64,000 nucleotides of DNA from contig NZ_CP102950.1 in the NCBI RefSeq assembly GCF_024741795.1, positions 4,402,001 through 4,466,000 of the forward strand, written 5' to 3'. Made by a program: the position numbers and the translations under genes. Origin of the DNA: Arthrobacter sp. CJ23. GTDB taxonomy: Bacteria; Actinomycetota; Actinomycetes; Actinomycetales; Micrococcaceae. The notes under the pieces are model-generated. The model saw only the letters and a program-made list of their open reading frames with translations. It made no database searches and was not told the origin of the DNA. Shown here in pieces: positions 1 through 7,531 of this stretch (the stretch's first letter is position 1; every line of letters starts with the position of its first letter).

Positions 1-74
1 CGGTTCCTCGCGGCGTCGCTGCGCTCCGCGGGGGCGCCGAAGGGCACCTCCGGCCGGATGGGGATCATGCTCAC
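1..74 (-). CDS. N-terminal fragment of a probable TetR-family repressor
   Basis: This is a reading frame on the minus strand that runs off the left edge of the window. It starts at GTG 74 or ATG 68 and reads MIPIRPEVPFGAPAERSDAARN. The ending RSDAARN resembles the residues that precede the first DNA-binding helix of TetR-family repressors (often followed by an R-x-x-I-L type helix), but only about 24 residues are visible. The gene is divergent from the FMN reductase gene, and a 22-bp palindrome lies between them, which is the usual layout for an autoregulated TetR repressor controlling its neighbour. The family call is an inference from the short N-terminus and the context. Confidence 0.5.
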   Translation of the reverse strand, partial: MSMIPIRPEVPFGAPAERSDAARN

Positions 75-100
75 AAGAAACATTCTAGTCACGGGAATAT

Positions 101-122
101 TAACCGGACCATGGTCCGTTTA
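101..122. promoter_or_regulatory. Palindromic operator between divergent genes
   Basis: The sequence TAACCGGACCATGGTCCGTT plus TA forms a 22-bp palindrome with one mismatched pair; the inner 14 bp (105-118) are perfect. It lies between the putative TetR gene on the minus strand and the FMN reductase gene on the plus strand, about 77 bp before the latter's start. Size and symmetry fit a TetR dimer operator. Binding by the adjacent regulator is inferred. Confidence 0.6.
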
Positions 123-198
123 GCATGTACGAAGGCTTCAAACGCCTCACCATCCGCCGGCCGGGGGCCCAGCCCCAGGCCAGACCCAAGGAGACTCC

Positions 199-765
199 AT
201 GTCGAAGAACACCGTTCTCGCCCTCGTCGGCAGCCTGCGCGCCGATTCACACAACCAGAAGCTGGCCGAAGCCATCCAGCAGAACGCCCCGGAAAACGTA
301 GACGTACAGATCCACGGCTCCCTGGGCAACATCCCGTTCTACAACGAGGACATCGACGTCGAGGGCCAGGTCCCGGCCGAGGCAGCCGCCCTCCGCGCCG
401 CCGCCAACAGCGCCGACACCCTCCTGCTGGTCACCCCCGAGCACAACGGCACCATGCCGGCATCGCTGAAGAACGCCATTGACTGGCTGTCCCGCCCGTA
501 CGGCGCCGGCGCGCTGGCCGGCAAGCCGACCGCCGTCGTCGGTACCGCCTTTGGCCAGTTCGGTGGCGTCTGGGCACAGGACGAGGCCCGCAAGGCCGCA
601 GGGATCGCCGGCGCCAAGGTCCTCGAGGACGTCAAGCTGGCCGTTCCGGGTTCCATGATCCGCTTCGCCGATCTGCACCCGAAGGACGACGCCGAGGTTG
701 TTGAGCAGATCAAGGGCATCTTCGAGCCCCTGACGGCCGTCCAGGAAGAAGAAGCAGCAGCCTAG
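199..765 (+). CDS. NAD(P)H-dependent FMN reductase-like flavoprotein
   Basis: The product (188 aa) is a flavodoxin-like NAD(P)H-dependent reductase that would bind FMN and reduce flavin or quinones in the cytosol. The N-terminal ALVGSLR loop is the FMN phosphate-binding motif. The segment TPEHNGTMPASLKNAIDW (residues about 79-96) matches the family signature PEYNxxxxxxLKNAIDW that contacts the isoalloxazine ring. A strong ribosome binding site, AAGGAG at 187-192, fixes the start at ATG 199. The C-terminus is acidic and alanine-rich. The palindrome at 101-122 suggests control by the divergent TetR-like gene. The physiological electron acceptor cannot be read from the sequence. Confidence 0.88.
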   Translation: MSKNTVLALVGSLRADSHNQKLAEAIQQNAPENVDVQIHGSLGNIPFYNEDIDVEGQVPAEAAALRAAANSADTLLLVTPEHNGTMPASLKNAIDWLSRPYGAGALAGKPTAVVGTAFGQFGGVWAQDEARKAAGIAGAKVLEDVKLAVPGSMIRFADLHPKDDAEVVEQIKGIFEPLTAVQEEEAAA

Positions 766-806
766 CCACGGCCTGCCCTGCCGGTCCTTGATGGACCGTG
801 CACGTG

Positions 807-846
807 AGACGCCCCCGTTCCACCCACTGGCGGAGCGGGGGCGTCT
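807..846. terminator. Strong hairpin terminator after the FMN reductase gene
   Basis: An 11-bp perfect stem (AGACGCCCCCG, 807-817, with its complement at 836-846) extends inward by a GU wobble and three more pairs, leaving a 10-nt loop. It begins 41 bp after the FMN reductase stop codon. The downstream flank TTGCT is only weakly T-rich. Confidence 0.7.
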
Positions 847-862
847 TGCTGCCGCGTGGGTG

Positions 863-920
863 TTTTGCCTCCGCCCGTGGGCGGCGCGCCGGGCGTCTTG
901 CTTCCGCCTGTGGGCGGCGC
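863..920. repeat. Two-copy 25-bp GC-rich direct repeat with internal hairpins
   Basis: Copies at 863-887 and 896-920 match at 22 of 25 positions with a 33-bp period. Each contains CCGCC(C/T)GTGGGCGG, which can fold into a short hairpin. They follow the terminator in the noncoding stretch before the GerMN lipoprotein gene. Function is not apparent. Confidence 0.6.
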
Positions 921-1045
921 AATTGGGGGTGCAACCATTCCGTGACGGAGCTGAGGCCGAACTGTCACCGCGTGGCCGTTCCGCCACCCCGGGCCGCGCC
1001 GTAACGTTGAATTACAGGTGGACCAGGCAGGATTGCGGGGCTGTC

Positions 1046-1891
1046 ATGCGGACCAGGCGCAGCGGGAAAACGTCGACGACGGCGGTTGTGGCCGTGTGCC
1101 TGGCGCTCCCCCTGTGGCTCAGCAGCTGCGCCGTTCCTCCTGAGTTCCCCGTCCAGGGCGGCGCCACTCAGGCCGCCGGTCCCCTGCCGTCCCCTGCCGC
1201 GGCTCCAGCCCCGAGCCCTTCACCATCACCCATGCCGGACGCTGTCCCGACGCCGGCAGGCACCGGCGGAGCGTCCACCAGCCCCGGCTCCGGGGAACCA
1301 TCGGGGAGTCCCGCCGGCACCACGGCACCACAGACCACTCCGGGCGGAACCGCGCCTGGCACGGGCAACGGGACAGGTACGGGCACCGGAGGCCCGCCCT
1401 CGGCGCCGCAGCCAGCTGCCCCGTCCGGCAGCGGCACCTCGACGGCGCCGGCCCAACCGCCCGCAACCACGCTTCCACGGGTTGCCGTGCCTTCTGGGCC
1501 CGCCGTGTACTACGTTGCCATCGACGACGGCGGCAGCCGCGGGGTGCGCTTCGGCTGCAACGACAGCCTGGTCCCGGTCCGCAGCGGCGTAGCCACGGAC
1601 GACCCCCTGACCACGGCACTGGGCAGGCTGTTCGATCCGGCCAACACCACCGCCCAGGAGTCCGGTCTGTACAACGCGCTGTCCGGCTCGGCCCTGCACT
1701 TCGTCTCGGGCTATTTCAGCGGCACAACGGTTGTGGTGGACCTCAGCGGCTCGCTGCGGCCCGGCGGTGTATGCGACAACCCCCGGATCGAAGCGCAGCT
1801 GACCCAGACAATCGTGGCCGCCACCGGCGCCTCGCGGGCCGAAATCTACATCGACGGAAAGACCCTGGACGAGGCACTGAGCCTTCGCTGA
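1046..1891 (+). CDS. GerMN-domain lipoprotein
   Basis: The protein (281 aa) begins with a basic segment and a hydrophobic stretch ending in the lipobox LSSC, so it is predicted to be exported, lipidated and anchored outside the membrane. Residues about 45-150 are a low-complexity Pro/Ser/Thr/Gly linker typical of a wall-spanning tether. The C-terminal 130 residues form a GerMN (sporulation/germination-type) domain, starting near YYVAIDD and including FVSGYFSGTTVVVDLSG and an I-x-A-T-G-A helix. I chose ATG 1046 because the signal peptide begins there; the open frame upstream is low-quality sequence. GerMN domains are found in envelope proteins of non-sporulating actinobacteria such as LpqB; the role here is unknown. 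Confidence 0.8.
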   Translation: MRTRRSGKTSTTAVVAVCLALPLWLSSCAVPPEFPVQGGATQAAGPLPSPAAAPAPSPSPSPMPDAVPTPAGTGGASTSPGSGEPSGSPAGTTAPQTTPGGTAPGTGNGTGTGTGGPPSAPQPAAPSGSGTSTAPAQPPATTLPRVAVPSGPAVYYVAIDDGGSRGVRFGCNDSLVPVRSGVATDDPLTTALGRLFDPANTTAQESGLYNALSGSALHFVSGYFSGTTVVVDLSGSLRPGGVCDNPRIEAQLTQTIVAATGASRAEIYIDGKTLDEALSLR

Positions 1892-1972
1892 ACTGGAGAA
1901 GGCCGCGTTCGGGCAACCGTGTTCAGCCGGCAGTCGGGCCGCCATGCTCAGCGGCCGTTCAGAACGACATGC

Positions 1973-2512
1973 TCAGCCGGCCGTGGCAATCGCCATGAGG
2001 CGGCGCAGGGCCCACGCGACCCTCAGCAGCGCCTGGACCGAGGCGAAGGTGAGCACGAAGACGACGGCCTCGGGAATCCACAGGCCGGTATCACCGTCGC
2101 CCTCCAGGACAATCGTGGACAGAGTGGCCACCACCAGCAGGCCCAGGCCCGGGATCGCGGCCAGGAACACGTCCCCGATCTGCTTGCGGTGATCCGGCGT
2201 CAACCGTTCCAGCGGCAAGGCCCTCTGCCCCGGAGGGGCCTTCTTGCCGAGGACGTTGATCAGCATCGACACACTCGTCAGCGTCAGGCCGGCCGTGGCA
2301 CCGGACAGCCCGGCAAGCGTCTGGAACAGGGTGCTCCTGGCCGCTTCGCCCACGCCTTCGAGCATCAGCGGCTGGCGCAGCAGGGCTGACAGCCCAAGCC
2401 ATACCCACACCGCCAGCACAGCCCACACATAGTCGGCCCGGGGGTGGAGCAGGAACCAGCGCCAGGGGTTCCTGCGCCGGACCCGCTCCATGTCAACGTC
2501 GTACAGGCTCAT
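1973..2512 (-). CDS. Four-helix membrane protein, partner of the upstream soluble protein
   Basis: The product (179 aa) has a basic cytosolic N-terminus (MERVRRRNPWRW) and four hydrophobic segments: around YVWAVLAVWVWLGLSALL, GLSGATAGLTLTSVSMLI, FLAAIPGLGLLVVATLSTIV and IPEAVVFVLTFASVQALL. I recognise no family with confidence. The start ATG 2512 lies inside the last codons of the preceding gene (20-bp overlap) and has GGAGG upstream, so the two proteins are translationally coupled and probably work together. The layout of a soluble protein plus a small four-helix protein is seen in membrane-perturbing defence pairs such as Kiwa, but that comparison is by architecture only. Confidence 0.75.
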   Translation of the reverse strand: MSLYDVDMERVRRRNPWRWFLLHPRADYVWAVLAVWVWLGLSALLRQPLMLEGVGEAARSTLFQTLAGLSGATAGLTLTSVSMLINVLGKKAPPGQRALPLERLTPDHRKQIGDVFLAAIPGLGLLVVATLSTIVLEGDGDTGLWIPEAVVFVLTFASVQALLRVAWALRRLMAIATAG

Positions 2513-3542
2513 GGTCCGCTCCGGTTTCCTCCGCGGCAGTCTCCATTGGGATCCTCCCGGCGGCTGCCGTCCCCGCTCCGGTCTTTCCAGGTATGGCCAG
2601 TCCGCCTGCCACGATCTCCGGGATGGAATCCACGTCCGGGGCGCCCACCGTGCCGGGGAGCGTGCGGGCAAAGAAGGCCTGGTTGGCTTTGGCCTGCTGG
2701 TTGAGGATCGCCACGGCCTCGGCCGTGGACTTCGCGGGGTCGTTGAACGTATCCGCATCGACCTCGATGTGCGCGATGAACCGTTCCTTGAGCAGGTCCA
2801 CCACCTCGCGCTCGCCCGTGACGGAGTCTTTGCCCTCGGCCACCACGTAGTCGAAATGTTCCACGGAGCCGGCCCTGCGGAAGAGCTCGATCAGTTGCTG
2901 GATGCGGTCCCTGATCCGTTGCTTGTCCTCGGCCTTGCCGGCGCGGCCCACGCTCAGGGAGATGCGGAACGTCCCCTCGCTCATGAGCCGCGAGGCGCTG
3001 TCCAGAACGTCGGCCCATTCCCCCTCCATCAGCTTGCCGGAGAGCCGTTCCGCGGGGAGCGCAAATTCGAAGCGGCTCACCTCCAGCCGCGTCAGGATTT
3101 CCTCCACGTCCTCCCGCACGACGGGGACCAGCCCGGGCTCCAGCCCGAGCATTCCGCCCAGGTACTCGCCCAGCCGGGAGGCCCGTGGCCCGTTGCCGCT
3201 GGTGAGCACGGCAATCACATTGCGCGGAAGGAACGCAAAGTAGCTGGTTTCCAGAAGGTGGTCTCCTGGCTCCAGTGGCAAGGGCTTCCGCCGGCCAGCA
3301 CTGTCCCCGATGCTGGGGAGATTGGAATCCCGGACGCGGTCCAGGAGCAGGACGGGGTGGGGTGCAAGCGCCGCAGCCTGGGCCAGCAGGACCGTGCCAT
3401 CGGCGCACCTCAGGTGCCGGTCAGTTCCCTGCGCTTGGGCAGCCCGCAGGACCTCGGCGATGCGCCGGGCCGGGAACGGACGGATCAGTTCGTCACCGTT
3501 CACCTGCTCAATGCGCCAGAACTGCACACTTCGCCTTGCCAT
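2493..3542 (-). CDS. Uncharacterised soluble protein, resembles DUF6731
   Basis: The product (349 aa) has no signal peptide or membrane segment. Recognisable blocks are an N-terminal strand RRSVQFWRIEQVNGDEL, a segment AFLPRNVIAVLTSGNGPRAS followed by a leucine/glycine helix, REDVEEILTRLEVSRFEF, and FRISLSVGRAG followed by a basic helical segment. From memory this order resembles DUF6731, a family without a known activity; the match needs a profile search. ATG 3542 is chosen because AGGAGGGG precedes it by a few bases; an in-frame ATG at 3620 lacks such a site. The last 90 residues are Ala/Gly-rich and probably disordered. It overlaps the four-helix membrane gene by 20 bp. Confidence 0.75.
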   Translation of the reverse strand: MARRSVQFWRIEQVNGDELIRPFPARRIAEVLRAAQAQGTDRHLRCADGTVLLAQAAALAPHPVLLLDRVRDSNLPSIGDSAGRRKPLPLEPGDHLLETSYFAFLPRNVIAVLTSGNGPRASRLGEYLGGMLGLEPGLVPVVREDVEEILTRLEVSRFEFALPAERLSGKLMEGEWADVLDSASRLMSEGTFRISLSVGRAGKAEDKQRIRDRIQQLIELFRRAGSVEHFDYVVAEGKDSVTGEREVVDLLKERFIAHIEVDADTFNDPAKSTAEAVAILNQQAKANQAFFARTLPGTVGAPDVDSIPEIVAGGLAIPGKTGAGTAAAGRIPMETAAEETGADHEPVRR

Positions 3543-3672
3543 CTGCCCCTCCTGGCCTGTCCTGCGGAGCCTTTCCGCCGAACCGTCGCTCCGCCTGCCC
3601 ACCCGCTCCGGCTGCATCAACTCGTTCAGGCTAAGACCGGGCTACGACATTTTCTCCAGGCCACGTCCCCGC

Positions 3673-4503
3673 CTACCCCTCGAACAAGGCGTCCATCTGC
3701 TCATGGCTGCGGGATCCGGCCAGAGCGGACCAGTTGCCGTCGCCCATGATCTCCGTGGCAACCCTGGCCACCGTCGCGTAGGCCGCCTTGGCGGTGTTGC
3801 CGCCGATGCTGACCCGGCGCACACCGGCATCGTGCAGTTCCAGCGGCGACGGGGCGCCGAGCCCGGCCAGGGCATTCAACGGCGCGGCAATATGCCGGGA
3901 CAGCTCGTGGAGCACGTGCAGGTCCACCACGCCCGGGACGAAGACGCCGTTGGCGCCCGCCGCCAGGTAGGCCTCGGAGCGCCGCAGGGTCTCCTCATAT
4001 GCCGTACCTGGAAACTTTCCGGAGAGATACGTATCGGTCCGGGCATTGATGAACAGGTCAACGCCGGCGTCATCCGCGGCACGGCGGACCACGGCGATCC
4101 GCCGCGCCTGCTCAGCGGTCTCGGCCAGCGGTTCCCCGGCGGAGTCCTCCAGGTTGATCCCGACGGCGCCCGCGTCCAGCACCGCCAGGATGGTGTCCCG
4201 GAGTTCCTCGTCGCTGCGCCCGTAGCCGGTCTCGACGTCGGCCGTCACAGGGACAGACGTCACCGCCACGATCCGCCGGAGCGCCTCCAGGGCGAGGACG
4301 CGCGGCAGGTGGTCGCCGTCGCGGTACCCCAGGCTCCAGGAGACGGCCGAGCTCGAGGTGGCCACCGCCGTCGCGCCCGCCTCCTCGACCATCCGCGCGG
4401 AGGCGGCGTCCCAGACGTTCACCAAAACCAGCGGCGCATGGACGGCGGCGTGGAGCTTGTGGAAACTTTCGGCCTTGGCTGCGGAGCTGGGGTGCGGTGT
4501 CAT
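3673..4503 (-). CDS. Isocitrate lyase/PEP mutase superfamily enzyme
   Basis: The product (276 aa) is a TIM-barrel enzyme of the isocitrate lyase/PEP mutase superfamily. It shows NVWDAASARMVEEAGA, the metal/substrate loop TADVETGYG, INLEDS and INARTD in family order. The isocitrate lyase signature KKCGH is absent, so it is not a glyoxylate-shunt enzyme; members of this type include oxaloacetate decarboxylase and carboxyphosphonoenolpyruvate-type lyases acting on 2-oxo acids. ATG 4503 is preceded by TGGAG. The gene is divergent from the aminotransferase at 4616, with a cluster of inverted repeats between them, suggesting joint regulation. Substrate not determined. Confidence 0.82.
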   Translation of the reverse strand: MTPHPSSAAKAESFHKLHAAVHAPLVLVNVWDAASARMVEEAGATAVATSSSAVSWSLGYRDGDHLPRVLALEALRRIVAVTSVPVTADVETGYGRSDEELRDTILAVLDAGAVGINLEDSAGEPLAETAEQARRIAVVRRAADDAGVDLFINARTDTYLSGKFPGTAYEETLRRSEAYLAAGANGVFVPGVVDLHVLHELSRHIAAPLNALAGLGAPSPLELHDAGVRRVSIGGNTAKAAYATVARVATEIMGDGNWSALAGSRSHEQMDALFEG

Positions 4504-4568
4504 GGCTCCATTCCAGCCCGTCCGACGCCCGAGGTAAAGCCTCAACGCACAGATCCTCTGCAATCTTT

Positions 4569-4595
4569 GCAACAACTGTTGCCTAATTGGCAACA
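4569..4595. promoter_or_regulatory. Three alternating GCAACA/TGTTGC half-sites
   Basis: GCAACA (4569-4574), TGTTGCC (4577-4583) and GGCAACA (4589-4595) form two adjoining inverted repeats: one with a 2-nt spacer, the other a perfect 7-bp pair with a 5-nt spacer. They lie in the 112-bp gap between the divergent PEP-mutase-like and aminotransferase genes and end 20 bp before the latter's GTG start, so a bound regulator could affect both promoters. Confidence 0.55.
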
Positions 4596-4615
4596 TCGGG
4601 GAGTATCCTTTCCCT

Positions 4616-5926
4616 GTGAGCCACGAAACATTGGATGCCGGGCCCGAGCTGCCCGCGGAAGCCATCGACGCCATCGAACGTGCGGCCACGGCCGCCCACC
4701 CGCACGAGGAGCTCTTCTCGGAACGGGCGGCCAACATCAAGCAGTCGGCCGTGCGGGATGTCTTCGACATCTCCATGCGCCCTGGCCTGGTGTCGCTGGC
4801 CGGCGGAAACCCCTATCTGCAGTCCCTGCCCTTGGAGAAGCTGGGCCAGACCGCCGCGCGCATCATTGCGGAGCAAGGCATGACAGCGCTGCAGTACGGC
4901 GGCGGCCAGGGCACCCTGGAATTGCGCACGCAGATCTGCGAGATCATGGCCGCGGAGGGCATCACGGACGCCGTGCCGGAGAACATCGTGGTCACCGCAG
5001 GCTCGCAGTCCGCTCAGGATGTGGCCGCCAAAGTCTTCTGCAACCCCGGCGATGTGGTGCTGGTGGAGAGCCCCACCTACGTGGGCGCGCTGAACACCTT
5101 CGAGGCGTACCAGGTCCGGGCGGAACCGGTGGAAATGGACGACGACGGGCTGGTGCCGGAGCTGCTCGAGGCCCGGATCGCGGAACTCCAGGCCGCGGGG
5201 AAGAACGTCAAGTTCCTCTACACAATCCCCAACTTCAACAACCCCTCGGGCATCACGCTGGCAGAAAACCGCCGCCAGCAGATCGTCGATATATGCCGCA
5301 AGGCGAATATTCTCGTACTGGAGGACAACCCCTACGGGCTGCTGCGCTTTGACGGCCACCCGCTGGCCCCAATGCGCGCGGCCAACCCGGACGATGTCAT
5401 CTACATGGGCTCGTTCTCCAAGATCTTCGCGCCGGGCCTGCGGATCGGCTGGGCGCTGGTCCCCGCGCACCTGCAGCGGCGCTTCTACCTGGCCTCCGAG
5501 GCCGTGACCCTGTGCCCGCCACCGCTGAACCAGATGATCGTCTCGGCCTACCTGCGCGACTACGACTGGCGCGGGCAGATCGAGACGTACCGCGCCCTGT
5601 ACGCGGAGCGCTGCCAGGCACTGCTGGCCGCACTGGACGAGCACATGCCCAGGGGCCTGAGCTGGACCCGTCCGGACGGCGGATTCTTCGTGTGGGTGAC
5701 CCTTCCGGAAGGCGTGGACACGTACCCCCTGCTCAAGAAGGCCATCGACGCCGGTGTCGTCTTCATTCCCGGCGCGGCATTCTCGCCCGCCGACGGCCCA
5801 TCCAACAAGCTGCGGCTGGCCTTCAGTGCCGTGCCTCCGGATACTATTGCCGAGGGTGTCCGCCGGCTGGCTCCTGTACTGTCTGAAGCCATCGAAGCCG
5901 CCGTTAGCAGAGGAGCAGGGGAATGA
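4616..5926 (+). CDS. PLP-dependent aminotransferase, class I/II (2-aminoadipate-type)
   Basis: The product (436 aa) is a fold-type I PLP aminotransferase related to LysN and the catalytic part of MocR regulators, but it lacks the MocR DNA-binding domain. Visible marks are YGGGQGTLELR near residue 100, TAGSQSAQDV, the IPNFNNPSG block that contacts cofactor and substrate, EDNPYGLLRF, and SFSKIFAPGLRIGW, whose lysine should form the Schiff base. Translation starts at GTG 4616, 12 nt after GGGGAG. The stop codon overlaps the following universal stress gene (ATGA). Divergence from a 2-oxo-acid lyase suggests amino-acid catabolism; the substrate is unknown. Confidence 0.85.
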   Translation: MSHETLDAGPELPAEAIDAIERAATAAHPHEELFSERAANIKQSAVRDVFDISMRPGLVSLAGGNPYLQSLPLEKLGQTAARIIAEQGMTALQYGGGQGTLELRTQICEIMAAEGITDAVPENIVVTAGSQSAQDVAAKVFCNPGDVVLVESPTYVGALNTFEAYQVRAEPVEMDDDGLVPELLEARIAELQAAGKNVKFLYTIPNFNNPSGITLAENRRQQIVDICRKANILVLEDNPYGLLRFDGHPLAPMRAANPDDVIYMGSFSKIFAPGLRIGWALVPAHLQRRFYLASEAVTLCPPPLNQMIVSAYLRDYDWRGQIETYRALYAERCQALLAALDEHMPRGLSWTRPDGGFFVWVTLPEGVDTYPLLKKAIDAGVVFIPGAAFSPADGPSNKLRLAFSAVPPDTIAEGVRRLAPVLSEAIEAAVSRGAGE

Positions 5927-6354
5927 CCGGAATTGTCATCGTCGGTGTCGACGGAAGCGAGACTGCCATGAAGGCCGCGCAGTCGGCGCAGCACCTGGCC
6001 GTGGCGCTGGGGGCGAGCCTTCGCGTGGTCACCGCATTCGATACCGACCGCACCGAGGTTTTTGAAATCGGCGGTGACCGCTGGATCGTTTCCGATGCCT
6101 CCGAGGCCGAAAAGGTCGCCAGGACCGTCGCCGAAAAGCTCCAGACCGAAGGGCTCGAGGTCACGTACACCGCTGCACGCGGAAAGCCCGGCGACGCCCT
6201 GATCAACGAGGCCGAGCTCGTCGATGCCCGCCTGATCGTGGTCGGCAACCGCCGCATGCAGGGACTTGGCCGCGTGCTGGGAAGCGTCGCGAACACGGTG
6301 GCCCACAACGCCCCGTGCGACGTCTACATCGCCAAGACCGACGACCGGCCATAG
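5923..6354 (+). CDS. Universal stress protein (UspA family)
   Basis: The product (143 aa) is a single-domain universal stress protein. It starts with IVIVGVDGSE, the first strand and nucleotide-binding aspartate, and ends with GNRRMQGLGRVLGSVANTVAHNAPCDVYI. The latter carries the G-x-x-G-(9x)-GS loop of the ATP-binding Usp subclass. It overlaps the stop codon of the preceding aminotransferase by four bases (ATGA), so the two are co-translated. Length is normal for the family. Confidence 0.92.
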   Translation: MTGIVIVGVDGSETAMKAAQSAQHLAVALGASLRVVTAFDTDRTEVFEIGGDRWIVSDASEAEKVARTVAEKLQTEGLEVTYTAARGKPGDALINEAELVDARLIVVGNRRMQGLGRVLGSVANTVAHNAPCDVYIAKTDDRP

Positions 6355-6379
6355 CCGGCAACTAGACGCGGATCACGCC

Positions 6380-6403
6380 GCCGGGTGGGGAGCCTCACCC
6401 GGC
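6380..6403. terminator. Hairpin after the universal stress gene
   Basis: GCCGGGTG (6380-6387) pairs with CACCCGGC (6396-6403), with a further GU and GC pair closing a small loop. It starts 26 bp after the stop codon and is followed by TTTAG. It probably ends the aminotransferase-usp transcript. Confidence 0.6.
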
Positions 6404-6497
6404 TTTAGGCGTGCCCGCGAACCCCCGGACGATAAAATTGAGTAGCCCCCAATGGAGTGCGCCGACAGCCCTCCACCAAACCCAAGGGACTACTCTT

Positions 6498-6836
6498 TTG
6501 CTTACTTTGCAGCCGCGCCAGCGCGTGGGACACGACATTCTTCTTGCCCGCCACGGCGACAACATCAGCTCCATGCGCGTTGACCGCGCCAACGACCGTG
6601 TCATCGCCACCCTCGACGACGGATCCTGGGACAGTGCCCCGAACCTGATCTCGCCCCTGCTGCAGATGCCCGATTCCGCCGCCAGCCTCCTGCGCGACGA
6701 TTGGCGGATCTTCACCGTGGCCGGCATTGCCATGCTGACCATCGGCGCCATCGCAATGTCGCTGGCAATGGGATTGGCAGGCAGCATGCCCACTGAAGAG
6801 CTCAACGCGCTGCTGCTCAGCTACCCCGCCTTCTAG
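6498..6836 (+). CDS. Small single-pass membrane protein, unknown function
   Basis: I do not recognise the family. The predicted product (112 aa) has a soluble N-terminal part (HDILLARHGDNISSMRVDRA, then VIATLDDGSW) and one hydrophobic helix near its end (IFTVAGIAMLTIGAIAMSLAMG), followed by a short polar tail. The start is uncertain. TTG 6498 is preceded by AAGGGA with 8-nt spacing and fits best; the frame also has an ATG at 6411 with no visible ribosome binding site. It is convergent with the PAP2 phosphatase gene. Confidence 0.6.
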   Translation: MLTLQPRQRVGHDILLARHGDNISSMRVDRANDRVIATLDDGSWDSAPNLISPLLQMPDSAASLLRDDWRIFTVAGIAMLTIGAIAMSLAMGLAGSMPTEELNALLLSYPAF

Positions 6837-6888
6837 GCTTCCTGGCCCCCGCCCCCGGGGGGCTGGGCCTGGACGGCAGGAACTGCAG

Positions 6889-7527
6889 CTATAGCAGCCA
6901 GCCCCGCAGCAGCCACCACAGGCCGGCGATCACGACGCCGCCAAAGAGGGACCCCGCAACAACCTGCCCCAGAGTGTGGTCGCGCAGGACCACACGCGAC
7001 CAGCCCACGGCAGGCACCAGAAGCAGCAGCGGCAGCCACGCGGGCCCGAACATCAGCACAGCGATGACGGTAGCCGAGGATATGGCCGAGGCGTGGCCGC
7101 TGATCTTCCAGAAATGGCTCACCGCCGCGAGCACGGCAATGCCGCCCACCAGGGCCAGCATCATTATCGAGACGCTCTCGGGCGCGTGGATGGCCTGGAG
7201 CAGCAGCAGGCCGGCAAGGACCGACACCAGGGCGAGCAGCAGCAGCGGCGCCCGCTGCTTGCGGTCGCTGATGTGGTGGTCGCTCACCTTGCCCAGCTTC
7301 ACCAGCACCAGGACATAGGCCAGCGGCAGCACGCACACGAAGAGCGCCCCGAGCAGCCCGGCCCACATTGTCCCGGGGAACCCCGCCTCCGCAGCCGGGC
7401 TGAGAAGCATCAGCACAGTCACCACCACCGGCGGCTGGAAAATCTCCGTCAACCACCGGGCAACGCGGTGCGTACCAGAGACCGTGCGCCGCCCGGTCGA
7501 GTGCCCGGTCGAGTGCTCAGCAGCCAC
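6889..7527 (-). CDS. PAP2-family membrane phosphatase
   Basis: The product (about 212 aa) is a polytopic membrane protein of the PAP2 (type 2 phosphatidic acid phosphatase) superfamily. Its last third has the family motifs in order: KISGHAS (the central S-G-H) and SRVVLRDHTLGQVVAGSLFG (S-R-x(5)-H-x(3)-D type, here with DH-x-x-GQV). The first motif, K-x(6)-RP, is seen only loosely as the basic segment KVSDHHISDRKQR. Likely substrates are lipid or polyprenyl phosphates. The start is ambiguous: GTG 7527, or TTG 7539, which would overlap the stop of the E2 gene by 8 bp. It lies directly downstream of the 2-oxoacid dehydrogenase operon. Confidence 0.78.
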   Translation of the reverse strand: MAAEHSTGHSTGRRTVSGTHRVARWLTEIFQPPVVVTVLMLLSPAAEAGFPGTMWAGLLGALFVCVLPLAYVLVLVKLGKVSDHHISDRKQRAPLLLLALVSVLAGLLLLQAIHAPESVSIMMLALVGGIAVLAAVSHFWKISGHASAISSATVIAVLMFGPAWLPLLLLVPAVGWSRVVLRDHTLGQVVAGSLFGGVVIAGLWWLLRGWLL

Positions 7528-7531
7528 GTGT

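Noticed and set aside
3673..4503. Isocitrate lyase or methylisocitrate lyase for the PEP-mutase-superfamily gene.
   Set aside because: The catalytic cysteine signature KKCGH and the extra length of those enzymes are missing.
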